Of a DNA stretch of 64,000 bases, positions 21,300 to 30,890 are shown piece after piece. The DNA is from Stutzerimonas azotifigens DSM 17556. Lineage in GTDB: Bacteria > Pseudomonadota > Gammaproteobacteria > Pseudomonadales > Pseudomonadaceae. Below the pieces are notes generated by a model. The model was not told the DNA's origin. It did not search any database and saw only the letters and a program-made list of their open reading frames with translations. Every line of letters starts with the position of its first letter. The first letter of the stretch is position 1. Location of the stretch: contig NZ_AUDU01000044.1 of assembly GCF_000425625.1 (NCBI RefSeq), positions 1 to 64,000 on the forward strand, read 5' to 3'. Both the position numbers and the translations under genes were made by a program.

Positions 21300-21683
21300 T
21301 CAGCGACGACTGTTCTGCCAGATCAGCCGCACCTGCTGGGCCAGCTGCATCGGGTCGAACGGCTTGATGATCACCTCCTGTGCCCCCAGGCCACGCAGGT
21401 GCTCGATCTCGCCGGGGTGGACCTTGGCGGTCATGAAGGCCACCGGCACGTCGGCGAGCGCCGGGTGTTCGCGCAGGCCGGCGAGTGTCTGCGGCCCATC
21501 CATGCCCGGCATCATCACGTCCAGCAGGATAAGGTCCGGGGCGAACGCATCCACCTGCGCCAGGGCCTGCGGCCCGGAGGAGCAGCTCAACACCTCGAAG
21601 CCCCCCACCATTTCCAGCGCCAGCCGGGTCACCGCCTGGATCGACGGATCATCCTCGACATGCAGAATGCGCTTGAGTTCCAT
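21300..21683 (-). CDS. Single-domain response regulator
   Basis: A 127-residue receiver with H-V-E-D-D, L-I-L-L-D-V-M-M-P-G-M-D-G, F-M-T-A-K and I-I-K-P-F, all functional positions intact. It is the first gene of the signalling operon, 37 bp ahead of the histidine kinase. ATG 21683 has GGGAGG upstream; the frame extension to 21794 is not native. It is a paralogue of the receiver at 18444-18848, so the kinase is bracketed by two near-equivalent partners. Confidence 0.9.
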   Translation of the reverse strand: MELKRILHVEDDPSIQAVTRLALEMVGGFEVLSCSSGPQALAQVDAFAPDLILLDVMMPGMDGPQTLAGLREHPALADVPVAFMTAKVHPGEIEHLRGLGAQEVIIKPFDPMQLAQQVRLIWQNSRR

Positions 21684-21890
21684 CGCGGCCTCCCCAGAAA
21701 AAGAGTGTAGTGCGCCCGGGCGCCGCGCCGTGCCCGTCCGCCCAACGGGCGCCGCGCCGTCTTGTCGTGCAGGTGCCCGGCGCCCGGGCGTCACCTGTAC
21801 GGCTGGCAGCCGATCGGCCGGCGACAGCGCCTGAATATACGCTGGCCGGCCTGCGCGGAATACTGGCGCGCATCGCCCGCCCGGCGCGCG

Positions 21891-23795
21891 TCAGGGCGTG
21901 GCGTCCGGGCCCGGCAAGGCGAGCGTCGCGGCCGGCTGCGGACGCCCGAACCAGTAGCCCTGGCCCTGCAGGCACTGGCGCTGCAGGAGGAACTCGGCCT
22001 GCTCCGGGCGCTCGATCCCCTCGGCCAGCACCTGCAGCCCGAGGCTGCGCGCCAGGGCGATGATGGCCATGGTCAGCGCCATGTCTTCCTCGTGACTGGG
22101 CAGCCCGGCGATGAAGCCGCGGTCGATCTTCAGCTTGTGCACCGGCAGGCGCTTGAGCCGCAGCAGGGACGAGTAGCCGGTGCCGAAGTCGTCGATCGAC
22201 AGCTGCACGCCGAGCCCGCCCAGCCGCTCGAGCAGCGCCTGGGCGGCGTCCGGGTCTTCCATCACCGCGCTTTCGGTGATCTCCAGCTCCAGGTGACGGG
22301 CCGGCAGGCCGGTTTCCTCCAGCGTCGCCGCGACCCGCGCGTCCAGCTCGCCGGTGCCAAACGAGCGGCTGGAGACGTTCACCGCGACGAATTCCAGCGC
22401 GCGGCCCTCGTCCAGCCAGCGCCGCATCTGCCGGCAGGCCTGGCGCAGCACCCAGGCGTCGATCGCGGCGATCAGGCCGGTCTCCTCGGCGATCGGGATG
22501 AACTCGTCCGGCGGCACCAGGCCGTAGCCGGGCCGCTCCCAGCGCACCAGCGACTCCAGGCCGAGGACCCGCCCGCTGGCCAGGTCGTGGATCGGCTGGT
22601 AGTGCACGCAGAGCTCGCCGCGCTCGAGCGCGTGGCGTAGCGCCGAGACCAGCTCGATGCGCTGGCTGGCCAGCGCGGTCAGTTCCTGGCTGTAGAAGGC
22701 ATAGGTCTGGCGGCCGCGGCTCTTGGCGCGCGACAGCGCCGAGTCGGCGTTACGTAGTACCTGCTCGGCGGTCTGCGCATCGCTGGGGTAGAGGCTGATG
22801 CCGACGCTGGCGCCGATGAACAGCTCCTTGCCCTCCAGGCGGAAGGGCTGCCTGAACACCTGCAGGATCGACTGCGCCAGCGCCGCGGCGTGCTCGACCG
22901 AGCTGCAGTGCTCGCACAGCAGGCCGAACTCGTCGCCCCCCAGGCGGGCCAGCGTCATGCCCTCGGCGGGATGCTGCAGGCGTTCGCCGATGGCCTGCAG
23001 CAACTGGTCGCCGATGCGGTGGCCGAGGCTTTCGTTGATGTGCTTGAAGTAGTCCAGGTCGAGCTGGAACACCGCGCCGGTGCGCTTGTCCTGCTGCGCC
23101 CGCTCCAGGGCGTGCTCGACCCGCTGGGTGAACATCAGGCGATTGGGCAGGGTGGTCAGAGGGTCGTGGTGGGCGAGGAAGTCCAGTTCGCTCTGCGAGC
23201 GCTTGATCGCGCTCATGTCGGAGAACACCGCGACGAAGTGGCTGAGCTGGCCCTGCTCGTCATGGATCGCGCGGATGCACTGCCAGACCGGGAACACCGA
23301 CTCGTTCTTGTGCCGGTTCCAGATCTCGCCGCGCCATTCGCCGTGCTGCTGCAGGCAGTGCCACATCTGCTCGTAGAACGGCTGGTCGTGGCGGCCGGAC
23401 TTCATCATGTTGGGCGTGCGTCCGAGCACTTCGGCCGCGGTATAGCCGGTGATGCGGGTGAAGGCCGGGTTGGTGTGCACGATGCGCTGCTCGGCGTCGG
23501 TGACCAGCACCCCCTCCAGGCTGCTTTCGAACACGGCGGCGGCCTGCCGCAGGCTGGCGTCGAGCTGCTGGCGGCGGCGCAGCTCCTGGTTGATGCGGCG
23601 CAGGTGCAGGCACGCCAGCACGTACAGCAGCAGGCTGGTGACCGCGACGAACAGCAGCCCCTTGTAGGACTGCCAGGCGGCCACGTCGACGCGGTTGCCG
23701 ACCAGGCGCAGGCCCTCGTCGCTGAGCAGCACCCAGAGGGTGGCGAGGGTCCCGTAGAGCAACGCGATGCGCAGCGCCTGGCGAAATTCGGACAT
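21891..23795 (-). CDS. pipA: Membrane PAS-GGDEF-EAL protein (PipA-like c-di-GMP enzyme)
   Basis: The 634-residue protein has two N-terminal membrane helices (about 10-28 and 46-64), a PAS domain (about 85-200), GGDEF (motif G-G-D-E-F at 286-290) and EAL (about 375-625). The EAL motif reads E-S-L in G-L-E-S-L-V-R-W, an accepted variant, and D-D-F-G-T-G-Y-S-S is intact, so phosphodiesterase activity is plausible. It is divergent from the desaturase gene, matching the PA0285 (pipA)/PA0286 (desA) pair of P. aeruginosa as I recall it. ATG 23795 follows CTGGAAAAAACGCA and opens the first membrane helix; upstream in-frame codons to 23945 look untranslated. Confidence 0.88.
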   Translation of the reverse strand: MSEFRQALRIALLYGTLATLWVLLSDEGLRLVGNRVDVAAWQSYKGLLFVAVTSLLLYVLACLHLRRINQELRRRQQLDASLRQAAAVFESSLEGVLVTDAEQRIVHTNPAFTRITGYTAAEVLGRTPNMMKSGRHDQPFYEQMWHCLQQHGEWRGEIWNRHKNESVFPVWQCIRAIHDEQGQLSHFVAVFSDMSAIKRSQSELDFLAHHDPLTTLPNRLMFTQRVEHALERAQQDKRTGAVFQLDLDYFKHINESLGHRIGDQLLQAIGERLQHPAEGMTLARLGGDEFGLLCEHCSSVEHAAALAQSILQVFRQPFRLEGKELFIGASVGISLYPSDAQTAEQVLRNADSALSRAKSRGRQTYAFYSQELTALASQRIELVSALRHALERGELCVHYQPIHDLASGRVLGLESLVRWERPGYGLVPPDEFIPIAEETGLIAAIDAWVLRQACRQMRRWLDEGRALEFVAVNVSSRSFGTGELDARVAATLEETGLPARHLELEITESAVMEDPDAAQALLERLGGLGVQLSIDDFGTGYSSLLRLKRLPVHKLKIDRGFIAGLPSHEEDMALTMAIIALARSLGLQVLAEGIERPEQAEFLLQRQCLQGQGYWFGRPQPAATLALPGPDATP

Positions 23796-23950
23796 TGCGT
23801 TTTTTCCAGCTATTGGCAGAAACATTTGGTACGACGTGTGGCGCCCTACCTGCCGAAAGGTAGAGTGGTTTTCTCGCCGGTGAAGTAGATAATGCGGACG
23901 GGCCTGCTCATCGGCCTGCGCATTTCTTTCCCAAGAGGCACCCAAGCGCT

Positions 23951-25147
23951 ATGTGGTACAACGGTTTTCTCGACCTGTCGATCTGGCAACTCGTTCTGGT
24001 CACCCTGGCTCTGACCCATGTCACCATCGTCAGCGTCACGGTCTACCTGCATCGGTATTCCGCTCACCGCTCGCTCGAGCTGCATCCTGCGCTCAAGCAT
24101 TTCTTCCGCTTCTGGCTGTGGCTGACCACCGCCATGAACACCCGCGAGTGGACCGCGATCCACCGCAAGCACCACGCCAAGTGCGAGACCCCCGAAGATC
24201 CGCATAGTCCGGTCCACAAGGGCCTGGGCACCGTGCTGCGCAAGGGGGCCGAACTATACATGGAAGAAGCGAAGAACGAAGAGACTCTGCGGATATATGG
24301 CAAGAACTGCCCGGACGACTGGATCGAACGCAACCTCTACAGCCGCTTCCCGAACGCCGGGGTGACGCTGATGGCGTTGATCGACCTGGCGCTGTTCGGC
24401 TTCCTCGGCCTGTCGGTCTGGGCGATCCAGATGATCTGGATTCCGTTCTGGGCGGCCGGGGTGGTCAACGGCCTCGGCCATGCCGTGGGCTATCGCAACT
24501 TCGAGTGCAAGGACGCCGCCACCAACCTGGTGCCCTGGGGCATCCTCATCGGCGGCGAGGAGCTGCACAACAACCACCACACCTACCCGAACTCGGCCAA
24601 GCTGTCGGTGAAGAAGTGGGAATTCGACCTGGGCTGGGTCTGGATCAAGCTGTTCAGCGCGCTGGGGCTGGCCAAGGTCAACCGCGTCGCGCCCATCGCC
24701 CACCGCGTCGAGGGCAAGGGCCACCTGGACATGGACACGGCGATGGCCATCCTCAACAACCGTTTCCAGATCATGGCGCAGTACCGCAAGCTGGTCATCG
24801 GCCCGCTGGTGCGCCAGGAACTGGCCAAGGCCGATGCCTCGGTGCGCCATCAGTTCCGCCGCGCCAAGCGGCTGCTGTCGCGCGAGCCGAGCCTGCTGCA
24901 CCACGAACAGCAGGCGCGCATCGACCTGATGCTGCAGCAGAGCCACACGCTGCGGGTGATCTACGAGAAGCGCCTGGCGCTGCAGCAGATCTGGGCACGC
25001 ACCAGCGCCAACGGGCACGACATGCTGGCCGCGATCAAGGACTGGATCCACGAGGCGGAGGCCAGCGGCATCCAGTCGCTGCACGACTTCGCCAACCAGC
25101 TCAAGACCTACTCCCTGCGCCCGGCCACCGCTTCGGCCGCGGCCTGA
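23951..25147 (+). CDS. desA: Acyl-lipid delta-9 fatty acid desaturase
   Basis: The 398-residue membrane desaturase has the three histidine boxes of the family: H-R-Y-S-A-H-R, H-R-K-H-H, and H-N-N-H-H-T-Y-P. Hydrophobic spans lie at about 10-30, 45-60, 140-160 and 165-180. It would introduce a cis double bond into phospholipid acyl chains with O2, adjusting membrane fluidity. A coiled, charged C-terminal extension of about 130 residues follows the catalytic core, as in Pseudomonas DesA. A strong terminator follows at 25157. The 155-bp divergent region with pipA contains both promoters. Confidence 0.92.
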   Translation: MWYNGFLDLSIWQLVLVTLALTHVTIVSVTVYLHRYSAHRSLELHPALKHFFRFWLWLTTAMNTREWTAIHRKHHAKCETPEDPHSPVHKGLGTVLRKGAELYMEEAKNEETLRIYGKNCPDDWIERNLYSRFPNAGVTLMALIDLALFGFLGLSVWAIQMIWIPFWAAGVVNGLGHAVGYRNFECKDAATNLVPWGILIGGEELHNNHHTYPNSAKLSVKKWEFDLGWVWIKLFSALGLAKVNRVAPIAHRVEGKGHLDMDTAMAILNNRFQIMAQYRKLVIGPLVRQELAKADASVRHQFRRAKRLLSREPSLLHHEQQARIDLMLQQSHTLRVIYEKRLALQQIWARTSANGHDMLAAIKDWIHEAEASGIQSLHDFANQLKTYSLRPATASAAA

Positions 25148-25156
25148 CACCGCTGA

Positions 25157-25201
25157 TCGGTGCGCCCGGGCCCTGGGCGCACCGACCGGAACTTTGTTTT
25201 T
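25157..25201 (+). terminator. Rho-independent terminator of desA
   Basis: TCGGTGCGCCC (25157-25167) pairs perfectly with GGGCGCACCGA (25175-25185) around a 7-base loop, and a T-rich run (TTTGTTTTT) ends at 25201. Confidence 0.85.
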
Positions 25202-25290
25202 CCTGCCGGTTCTCTTAGCAACGTCTCGAATGGGAAAGATCGCTCTAACGCGGGCGATTGGCGCCTGTGTTCCAATCCAGGGGGAGCGGC

Positions 25291-26286
25291 ATGGGTCTGG
25301 CGACGGATAGACGGGAGAGTGCGGGCCGGTTGATGCCCGGCACGGAAGCCGAAACCTTGCTGGCGCTCATGCATGCACGTGCCGAGGTGGCGCGCCTGAG
25401 CGATCGCGAGCAGCTGCTCAGCCTGCTGCTCGGCAGCGTCAACGCGGTGCTCTGGGCCTTCGACTGGAAGGCCCAGCGGATGATCTATGTCAGCCCGGCC
25501 TACGAGCGCATCTTCGGCCGTTCCATGGCGATGCTGCTGGCCGACTACGGCGAATGGCGCAACAGCATCTACCCGGACGATCTGGTCTACGCGCGGGTGA
25601 GCATGCTCGACGCCCTCGAACAGGGCGCCGTCGAGACGCGCGAATACCGCATCATCCGCGGCGACGGGCAGCTGCGCTGGATCAGCGACAAGTGCTTCCT
25701 CGGCCGCTCCGGTGGCCACGACCGCGGCCCCCTGCTGGTGGGGATCGCCGAGGACATCACCGAGCGCAAGCGCATGGAGGGCGAGCTGGAGCGCCTGGCC
25801 ACCACCGACGTGCTCACCCAGAGCAGCAACCGCCGGCACTTCTTCGAGTGCGCCGGGCGCGAGTTCGACCACGCCCGGCAGTTCGCTACGCCCGTGGCCT
25901 TCCTGCTGCTGGACATCGACGGTTTCAAGCAGATCAACAGCGAGCACGGCCATGCGGTCGGCGACCAGGTGCTGCAACAGGTGGCTCGCTGTGGCGCCTC
26001 GGTGCTGCGCCGCGGCGACCTGTTCGGGCGCATCGGCGGGGAAGAGTTCGCCGCCCTGCTGCCCGGCTGTGCGCCGGACCTCGCCGAGCAGATCGCCCTG
26101 CGGTTGCAAGGCGAGATCGAACGCCTGGTGTTCCCGGCGCCGGGCGGCGATTTCACCGTCAGCGCCAGCTTCGGCCTGACCTCGCTGCGCGCCGACGACG
26201 CCGACCTCGCCAGCCTGTTCGCACGGGCCGACCACGCCGTGCACCAGGCCCGGCGCGAAGGCCCGAACCGGATCGTGCTCGGCTGA
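25291..26286 (+). CDS. PAS-GGDEF diguanylate cyclase
   Basis: The 331-residue soluble protein has an N-terminal helix, a PAS/PAC sensor (about 45-165, ending D-I-T-E-R-K-R-M-E) and a GGDEF domain with active site G-G-E-E-F at 249-253 and I-site R-x-x-D at 240-243. c-di-GMP synthesis with feedback control is predicted. ATG 25291 follows a strong GGGGGAGCGGC site. It stands alone after the desA terminator and is the third GGDEF gene within 10 kb. Confidence 0.9.
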   Translation: MGLATDRRESAGRLMPGTEAETLLALMHARAEVARLSDREQLLSLLLGSVNAVLWAFDWKAQRMIYVSPAYERIFGRSMAMLLADYGEWRNSIYPDDLVYARVSMLDALEQGAVETREYRIIRGDGQLRWISDKCFLGRSGGHDRGPLLVGIAEDITERKRMEGELERLATTDVLTQSSNRRHFFECAGREFDHARQFATPVAFLLLDIDGFKQINSEHGHAVGDQVLQQVARCGASVLRRGDLFGRIGGEEFAALLPGCAPDLAEQIALRLQGEIERLVFPAPGGDFTVSASFGLTSLRADDADLASLFARADHAVHQARREGPNRIVLG

Positions 26287-26535
26287 AGCGGGGCCGGCGC
26301 GCCGCTCCTGCCTACGATGGCCCTCGTTCTGCCAGGCCAGCTGCCGCCGGTTGGCGTGCAGCCCGTCGCCCGCCGGCAACTAAATCCCCACGCGTCCCGT
26401 CCCTTTAGAAGTCACCGCATGCGCCGCAGGCCGTGGCCACCGGCCACCGCGACGGGAGAGCGTGCCGACTGCCCTCGCGCAGCGGCGAACAGGGAGGCCC
26501 CGGCGGCGTTACACCACCGACCAGGAGACTTCCGC

Positions 26536-27708
26536 ATGAGAGCGTTACGCTGGCACGGCAAGAAAGACATCCGCTGCGACAACCACGTCCCCGACCCCGG
26601 CATCGAGGACGGCCGCGACGCCATCATCAGGGTCAGCTCCTGCGCCATCTGCGGCTCGGACCTGCACCTGTACGACGGCTTCATGCCGGGGATGATGCAC
26701 GGCGACATCCTCGGCCACGAGTTCATGGGCGAGGTGGTCGAGGTCGGCAAGGACAACAGGAAGCTCAAGGTCGGCGACCGTGTGGTGGTGCCCTTCACCA
26801 TCGTCTGCGGCGAGTGCGACCAGTGCCGGCGCGGCAACTACTCGGTGTGCGAGCGCACCAACCGCAACAAGGAGGTGGCCGACAAGGTGTTCGGCCACAG
26901 CACCGCCGGGCTCTACGGCTACACCCATCTCACCGGCGGCTATGCCGGCGGCCAGGCCGAGTTCGTCCGCGTGCCCTACGCCGACGTCGGCCCGGTGGTG
27001 ATTCCCGACGGGCTGACCGACGAGCAGGTGCTGTTCCTCGGCGACATTCTGCCCACCGGCTGGCAGGCCGCCGCCCAGTGCGAGATCGAGCCCACCGACA
27101 CGGTGGCGGTCTGGGGCGCCGGGCCGGTCGGCCAGTTCGCCGTGCGCAGCGCGATCCTGATGGGCGCCGAGCAGGTGATCTGCATCGACAACGTGCCCGA
27201 ACGGCTGTCCATGGCCCGCGCCGGCGGCGCCATCACCATCAACTTCGACGAGGAAAGCGTGGTCCACCGGCTGCACGAGCTGACCCGCGGCAAGGGCCCG
27301 GAGAAGTGCATCGACGCGGTGGGCCTCGAGGCGCACGCGGCGCGCTCGATCGACTCGATGTACGACCGCGCCAAGCAGGCGCTCATGCTGGAAACCGACC
27401 GGCCCCACGTGCTGCGCGAGATGATCTACGTCTGCCGCCCGGCCGGCATCCTCTCGATTCCCGGCGTGTATGGCGGGCTGATCGACAAGATCCCGTTCGG
27501 TGCGGCGATGAACAAGGGCCTGACCTTCCGCATGGGCCAGACCCACGTCAACCGCTGGACCGACGACCTGCTCAACCGCATCCAGGAAGGGCAGATCGAC
27601 CCCTCCTTCGTCATCACCCATACCGTCAGCCTCGAAGAGGGGCCGGACATGTACAAGGTCTTTCGCGACAAGCACGACGGCTGCGTGAAAGTCGTGCTCA
27701 AGCCCTGA
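26536..27708 (+). CDS. Zinc alcohol/formaldehyde dehydrogenase (glutathione-independent type)
   Basis: This 390-residue medium-chain dehydrogenase has the catalytic zinc cysteine in S-C-A-I-C-G-S-D, the G-H-E motif, and the four structural-zinc cysteines in [15 protein letters not shown]. The dinucleotide fold V-W-G-A-G-P-V-G-Q follows near residue 195. The long insertion is typical of glutathione-independent formaldehyde dehydrogenase-like enzymes, but substrate is not proven. ATG 26536 has AGGAG upstream; the frame is open to 26317 without a plausible start. The next gene begins 12 bp later, with GAGGAGG as its ribosome site. Confidence 0.87.
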   Translation: MRALRWHGKKDIRCDNHVPDPGIEDGRDAIIRVSSCAICGSDLHLYDGFMPGMMHGDILGHEFMGEVVEVGKDNRKLKVGDRVVVPFTIVCGECDQCRRGNYSVCERTNRNKEVADKVFGHSTAGLYGYTHLTGGYAGGQAEFVRVPYADVGPVVIPDGLTDEQVLFLGDILPTGWQAAAQCEIEPTDTVAVWGAGPVGQFAVRSAILMGAEQVICIDNVPERLSMARAGGAITINFDEESVVHRLHELTRGKGPEKCIDAVGLEAHAARSIDSMYDRAKQALMLETDRPHVLREMIYVCRPAGILSIPGVYGGLIDKIPFGAAMNKGLTFRMGQTHVNRWTDDLLNRIQEGQIDPSFVITHTVSLEEGPDMYKVFRDKHDGCVKVVLKP

Positions 27709-27720
27709 GGAGGCATCGCC

Positions 27721-28269
27721 ATGCAACTTCCCCGTCAGGAATACCAGGACTACCGCCTCAACTACGCCGCCCGCAAGACCGCCCGCCGCCTCGGCTGGTT
27801 CAGTATCGGGCTGGGCCTGGCCGAACTGCTGATGCCGGGCAGGCTGGCGCGTGCCGTCGGCCTCGAGGAGCACGAGGGGCTGATCCGCCTCTACGGCCTG
27901 CGCGAGATCGGCACCGGCGTCGGCCTGCTGCTCTCCGACAACCCCGAGCCCTGGGTCTATGGCCGCATCGGCGGCGACGCGCTGGACCTGGCCACGCTCG
28001 GCATGAGCATGCAGCACGGCAGCAATCCGGTGGGCGCGGCCATTGCCGCCGGTGCCGTGGCGGGCGTGACCGCCGTCGACATGGCCTGCGCGCGTGCGCT
28101 CGGCAGCGAGCATCACCCGGTGACCGTCTACGACTACAGCGACCGCAGCGGCTTCCCCGAAGCCCCGGAGCGCATGCGCGGCCGCGCCGCCGCCAATGGC
28201 GACATGGCCAACATCCCGCAGGTGACGGGCCTGGCGGCGGCCGACCGGGAGACCGAAACGCGGCATTGA
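27721..28269 (+). CDS. Small membrane protein linked to the Zn dehydrogenase
   Basis: The 182-residue protein has three or four moderately hydrophobic segments (about 22-40, 60-75, 85-98 and 104-122), many small residues (G-A-A-I-A-A-G-A-V-A-G-V), and a charged C-terminal tail. I recognise it only as a type often found beside zinc alcohol dehydrogenases and annotated loosely as a cyclase/dehydrase-associated or DUF4267-like membrane protein. It is co-transcribed with the dehydrogenase. No catalytic motif is visible. Confidence 0.75.
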   Translation: MQLPRQEYQDYRLNYAARKTARRLGWFSIGLGLAELLMPGRLARAVGLEEHEGLIRLYGLREIGTGVGLLLSDNPEPWVYGRIGGDALDLATLGMSMQHGSNPVGAAIAAGAVAGVTAVDMACARALGSEHHPVTVYDYSDRSGFPEAPERMRGRAAANGDMANIPQVTGLAAADRETETRH

Positions 28270-28925
28270 GTGCGGTGTGGGCGTGACGCCGACGTGCTGA
28301 CGTAGGCGCGAGGAGGACGCCGAGTCCGTGCTCGCGAAGAACGCAGCTCCAGCATTGACTCCATTTGCGAGCAAGCTCGCTCCTACGTCATCCGGCTCCC
28401 GGTCTCGCCCGAGGGCGTGGCACCCACACCGGGCCAGCCCCTCTCCCTCCGGGAGAGGGCCGGGGTGAGGGCGGGTGTGCAGGGCTTCCCTCATCCGGCC
28501 CTGCGGGCCACCTTCTCCCGGTGGGAGAAGGGATGCGTGTGGCTGCGACCTGCGCATTGGGCCCGGCCTGGGCCGGGGCGACGACTGTGTGTGGAGCGGT
28601 CTCGACCGCGAATGAACATGCACGTTGCCACGCACCAGCGCCGAGCCAATCCCCCTCTCCCTCCGGGAGAGGGCCGGGGTGAGGGTCTGGTGTGCAAGGA
28701 CTTTCCCTCATCCGCCCCTGCGGGCCGCCTTCTCCCGGTGGGAGAAGGGACGCGTGTGGCTGCGACCTGCGCATTGGGCCCCGGCCTGGGCCGGGGCGAC
28801 GGCGGGTGTGCTCGGCCGCCGGGGCGCAGGCCGTCCCCGCCATACCCGCGCCGCCTCGCTTTTGCTAAGGTGGCGGGCCCGATTCGCTGGGGCTGGCCGC
28901 GTCGGCGGCGAGCCTGTGGTAGCCC
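28270..28925. repeat. Palindromic repeat array with direct duplication
   Basis: No gene is supported. A GCGAGCAAGCTCGC hairpin lies near 28369. Two copies of a roughly 145-bp unit (28437-28582 and 28651-28800) follow in direct orientation. Each has CTCTCCCTCCGGGAGAG, then CCCTCATCCGsCCCTGCGGG...TTCTCCCGGTGGGAGAAGGG, then GTGTGGCTGCGACCTGCGCA. The spacer (28583-28650) carries GTGGAGCGGTCTCGACCGCGA. The last ~120 bp lead into the AEC transporter start. Confidence 0.75.
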
Positions 28926-29855
28926 ATGTCCTCGATCGTCAATGTCGTACTGCCCATCTTCGCGCTGATCCTGCTCGGCTACCTGTGCCGTCGCACCGGG
29001 CGGCTGGGGGAGACGGCGGCGTCGGAGATCAACCGCTTCGTGGTCTGGCTGGCGCTGCCCTCGCTGCTGTTCAAGGCCACCGCCACGGCTTCCTGGGAAG
29101 CGATCTGGCACCCGGGCTTCATCGTCGCCTTCACCGCCGGCTGCCTCGGCGTGTTCGCGGTGACCCTGCTGTACCGCATGGCGCAGCGGCGCTCGCTGGT
29201 CGATGCCAGCCTCGACGCGCTCTCGGCGTCCTACGCCAACACCGGCTACATGGGCATCCCGCTGTGCGTGCTGCTGCTCGGCGACGAGGCGCTGCAGCCG
29301 ACGCTGATTTCCTGCCTGATTGTGCTCTGCATTCTCTTCGCGATTACCATCGTCTGCATCGAGACCGGCCTGCACGCCGGGCAGAGCGTCGGCCACACGC
29401 TGCTCAAGGTGGGCCGGGCGCTGGCCTGCCACCCGCTGGTGGTGTCGCCGGTGCTCGGAGCGCTCTGGGCGCTGTCGGCGCTGCCGCTGTACCAGCCGCT
29501 GGAGCAGTTGCTGGACATGCTCGGCGCCGCCACCGCGCCGGCGGCGCTGGTCTCGCTGGGGCTGTTCCTCGCGCACAGCCAGACCGGGCGCAGCGACGGC
29601 GTCTGGCCGATCGTCGCCATCAAGCTGCTGGTGCAGCCGCTGATCACCTGGTTCCTCGCCTTCGTGGTGTTCGAGCTGCCGCCGGTGTGGGCCTATTCGG
29701 CGCTGCTGCTGAGTGCGCTGCCGACCGGCACCGGCCCCTTCATGCTCGCCGAGCTGTACAAGCGCGAGGCCGCGCTGGTGTCGCGGGTGATCCTGTTCTC
29801 CACCCTGGCGTCGCTTGTCACGCTGTCGGCCTGCCTCTACCTGCTCGGGCTCTGA
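28926..29855 (+). CDS. AEC-family transporter (auxin efflux carrier type)
   Basis: The 309-residue integral membrane protein has about ten hydrophobic helices in two five-helix halves. The N-terminal half has S-E-I-N-R-F-V-V-W-L-A-L-P-S-L-L-F and Y-A-N-T-G-Y-M-G-I-P, which are AEC signatures; the C-terminal half has L-P-T-G-T-G-P-F-M-L-A. Bacterial relatives export or exchange dicarboxylates and related small anions, but the substrate here is unknown. It is a single gene, convergent with the methyltransferase, and the two ends are separated by a hairpin. Confidence 0.9.
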   Translation: MSSIVNVVLPIFALILLGYLCRRTGRLGETAASEINRFVVWLALPSLLFKATATASWEAIWHPGFIVAFTAGCLGVFAVTLLYRMAQRRSLVDASLDALSASYANTGYMGIPLCVLLLGDEALQPTLISCLIVLCILFAITIVCIETGLHAGQSVGHTLLKVGRALACHPLVVSPVLGALWALSALPLYQPLEQLLDMLGAATAPAALVSLGLFLAHSQTGRSDGVWPIVAIKLLVQPLITWFLAFVVFELPPVWAYSALLLSALPTGTGPFMLAELYKREAALVSRVILFSTLASLVTLSACLYLLGL

Positions 29856-29881
29856 CGACGAACCCGCCGATGCCCTCGGGC

Positions 29882-29908
29882 GTTGGGCTTCGCCAAGCTC
29901 AGCCCAAC
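29882..29908. repeat. GTTGGGCT/AGCCCAAC hairpin between convergent genes
   Basis: A perfect 8-bp stem with an 11-base loop, between the ends of the AEC gene and the methyltransferase gene. A related element lies at 4545-4577 before lemA. It may act as a bidirectional transcript end, but there is no U-tract. Confidence 0.55.
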
Positions 29909-29919
29909 CTGCGGCGATC

Positions 29920-30867
29920 TCAGCCGACCGGGCGGGTGACCTCCAGCACCACGGCGGCGATGCGGTCGCAGCCGGTGTAGGGTTCGAGCAGCAGTTCCTC
30001 GCCGAACACGTCCGGGTCCATTTCCCGGTAGCGCCAGTCGAGCCCCCGGCCCTCCAGGCGCTCGCGCACGCAGGCGAGGAAGGGATCGGCGTTGGCCCGC
30101 ATCGCCACGCCGGTATAGAGCAGCAGCGTGCCGCCCGGTGCGAGGCGTTCGCCCGCGGCCTCGACGATCGCCAGCGACAGTCCTGCCCCGAGCGGCCCGC
30201 CGCCGTGGCGGTAGGTGCGCTCGCCCGGGTCGACCAGATAGGGCGGGTTGGCCACGATCAGGTCGAAAACGCCCTCGGCCGACCCGAGCAGATCGCTGTG
30301 CCGCGCCTCGACATTGTCGAGACCGGCCAGCGCCGCGTTGATACGGGTCAGGCGCAGGGCGGCGGGGTTGATGTCCACCGCCAGTACCTGCGCCCGTGGA
30401 TGCTGGCGGGCAATGAGCAGGGCGCCGGCGCCGGAACCGCAGCCGATGTCCACCGCGCGGCGCAGCGGCGCCTGGCGGCGTCGCAGGTAGTCGCGCAGGG
30501 CGTTGGCGAAGCGGTAGGTGTCGGGGCCGAAGAACACCGCATCGGCGGCCTCGGTGGGGTAGGCCGAGTGCAGCAGCAGCTCCTCGCCGAGGCTCGACAG
30601 GCGCACCGCGCTCTGCCAGTCCCCGTCCCGCTCGCGCAGCACCCCGGCGGTTTCCATCAGGGCGAACAGGGGATCGGGCAGCCGCTCGCGGGTGAATGGC
30701 CGGCTCCAGCCGAACACGCCGGCGAGGTCGGCGGCGCGGCGGTTGGCTGGTCGGGCATTGACCCGCGAATGGGTCAGCGGAGTGGGGGTGACGAAGCGGT
30801 AGCCCGCCTCGCGCAGCGCCCGGGCCAGTTGCAGCAGCGCGCGATCCTGCGCGGCCTGGTCGGTCAT
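29920..30867 (-). CDS. Class I SAM-dependent methyltransferase (HemK/N5-Gln type fold)
   Basis: The 315-residue Rossmann-fold methyltransferase has the SAM-binding loop D-I-G-C-G-S-G-A-G-A near residue 140, the acidic V-D-I-N turn after strand 2, and the catalytic N-P-P-Y motif (V-A-N-P-P-Y-L-V-D), which indicates methylation of a planar amide, amine or base nitrogen. It is shorter and divergent from PrmA, PrmB and PrmC. The N-terminal 120 residues look like a winged-helix recognition region. It lies 23 bp downstream of the HDO gene in the same direction, so the two are probably co-expressed. Target unknown; a small molecule made with the HDO partner is possible. Confidence 0.8.
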   Translation of the reverse strand: MTDQAAQDRALLQLARALREAGYRFVTPTPLTHSRVNARPANRRAADLAGVFGWSRPFTRERLPDPLFALMETAGVLRERDGDWQSAVRLSSLGEELLLHSAYPTEAADAVFFGPDTYRFANALRDYLRRRQAPLRRAVDIGCGSGAGALLIARQHPRAQVLAVDINPAALRLTRINAALAGLDNVEARHSDLLGSAEGVFDLIVANPPYLVDPGERTYRHGGGPLGAGLSLAIVEAAGERLAPGGTLLLYTGVAMRANADPFLACVRERLEGRGLDWRYREMDPDVFGEELLLEPYTGCDRIAAVVLEVTRPVG

Positions 30868-30890
30868 GTCGGTGTCCGTGTGCCGGGGCC

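Noticed and set aside
26317-26535. N-terminal extension of the zinc dehydrogenase
   Set aside because: The upstream frame is Arg/Pro/Ala-rich with no domain similarity, and the ATG at 26536 has its own AGGAG and starts at the conserved first strand.
28417-28968. Frames translating as S-L-R-E-R-A-G-V-R-type peptides in intergenic arrays
   Set aside because: They are translations of the palindromic repeat elements, recur in several frames and places, and lack ribosome sites.
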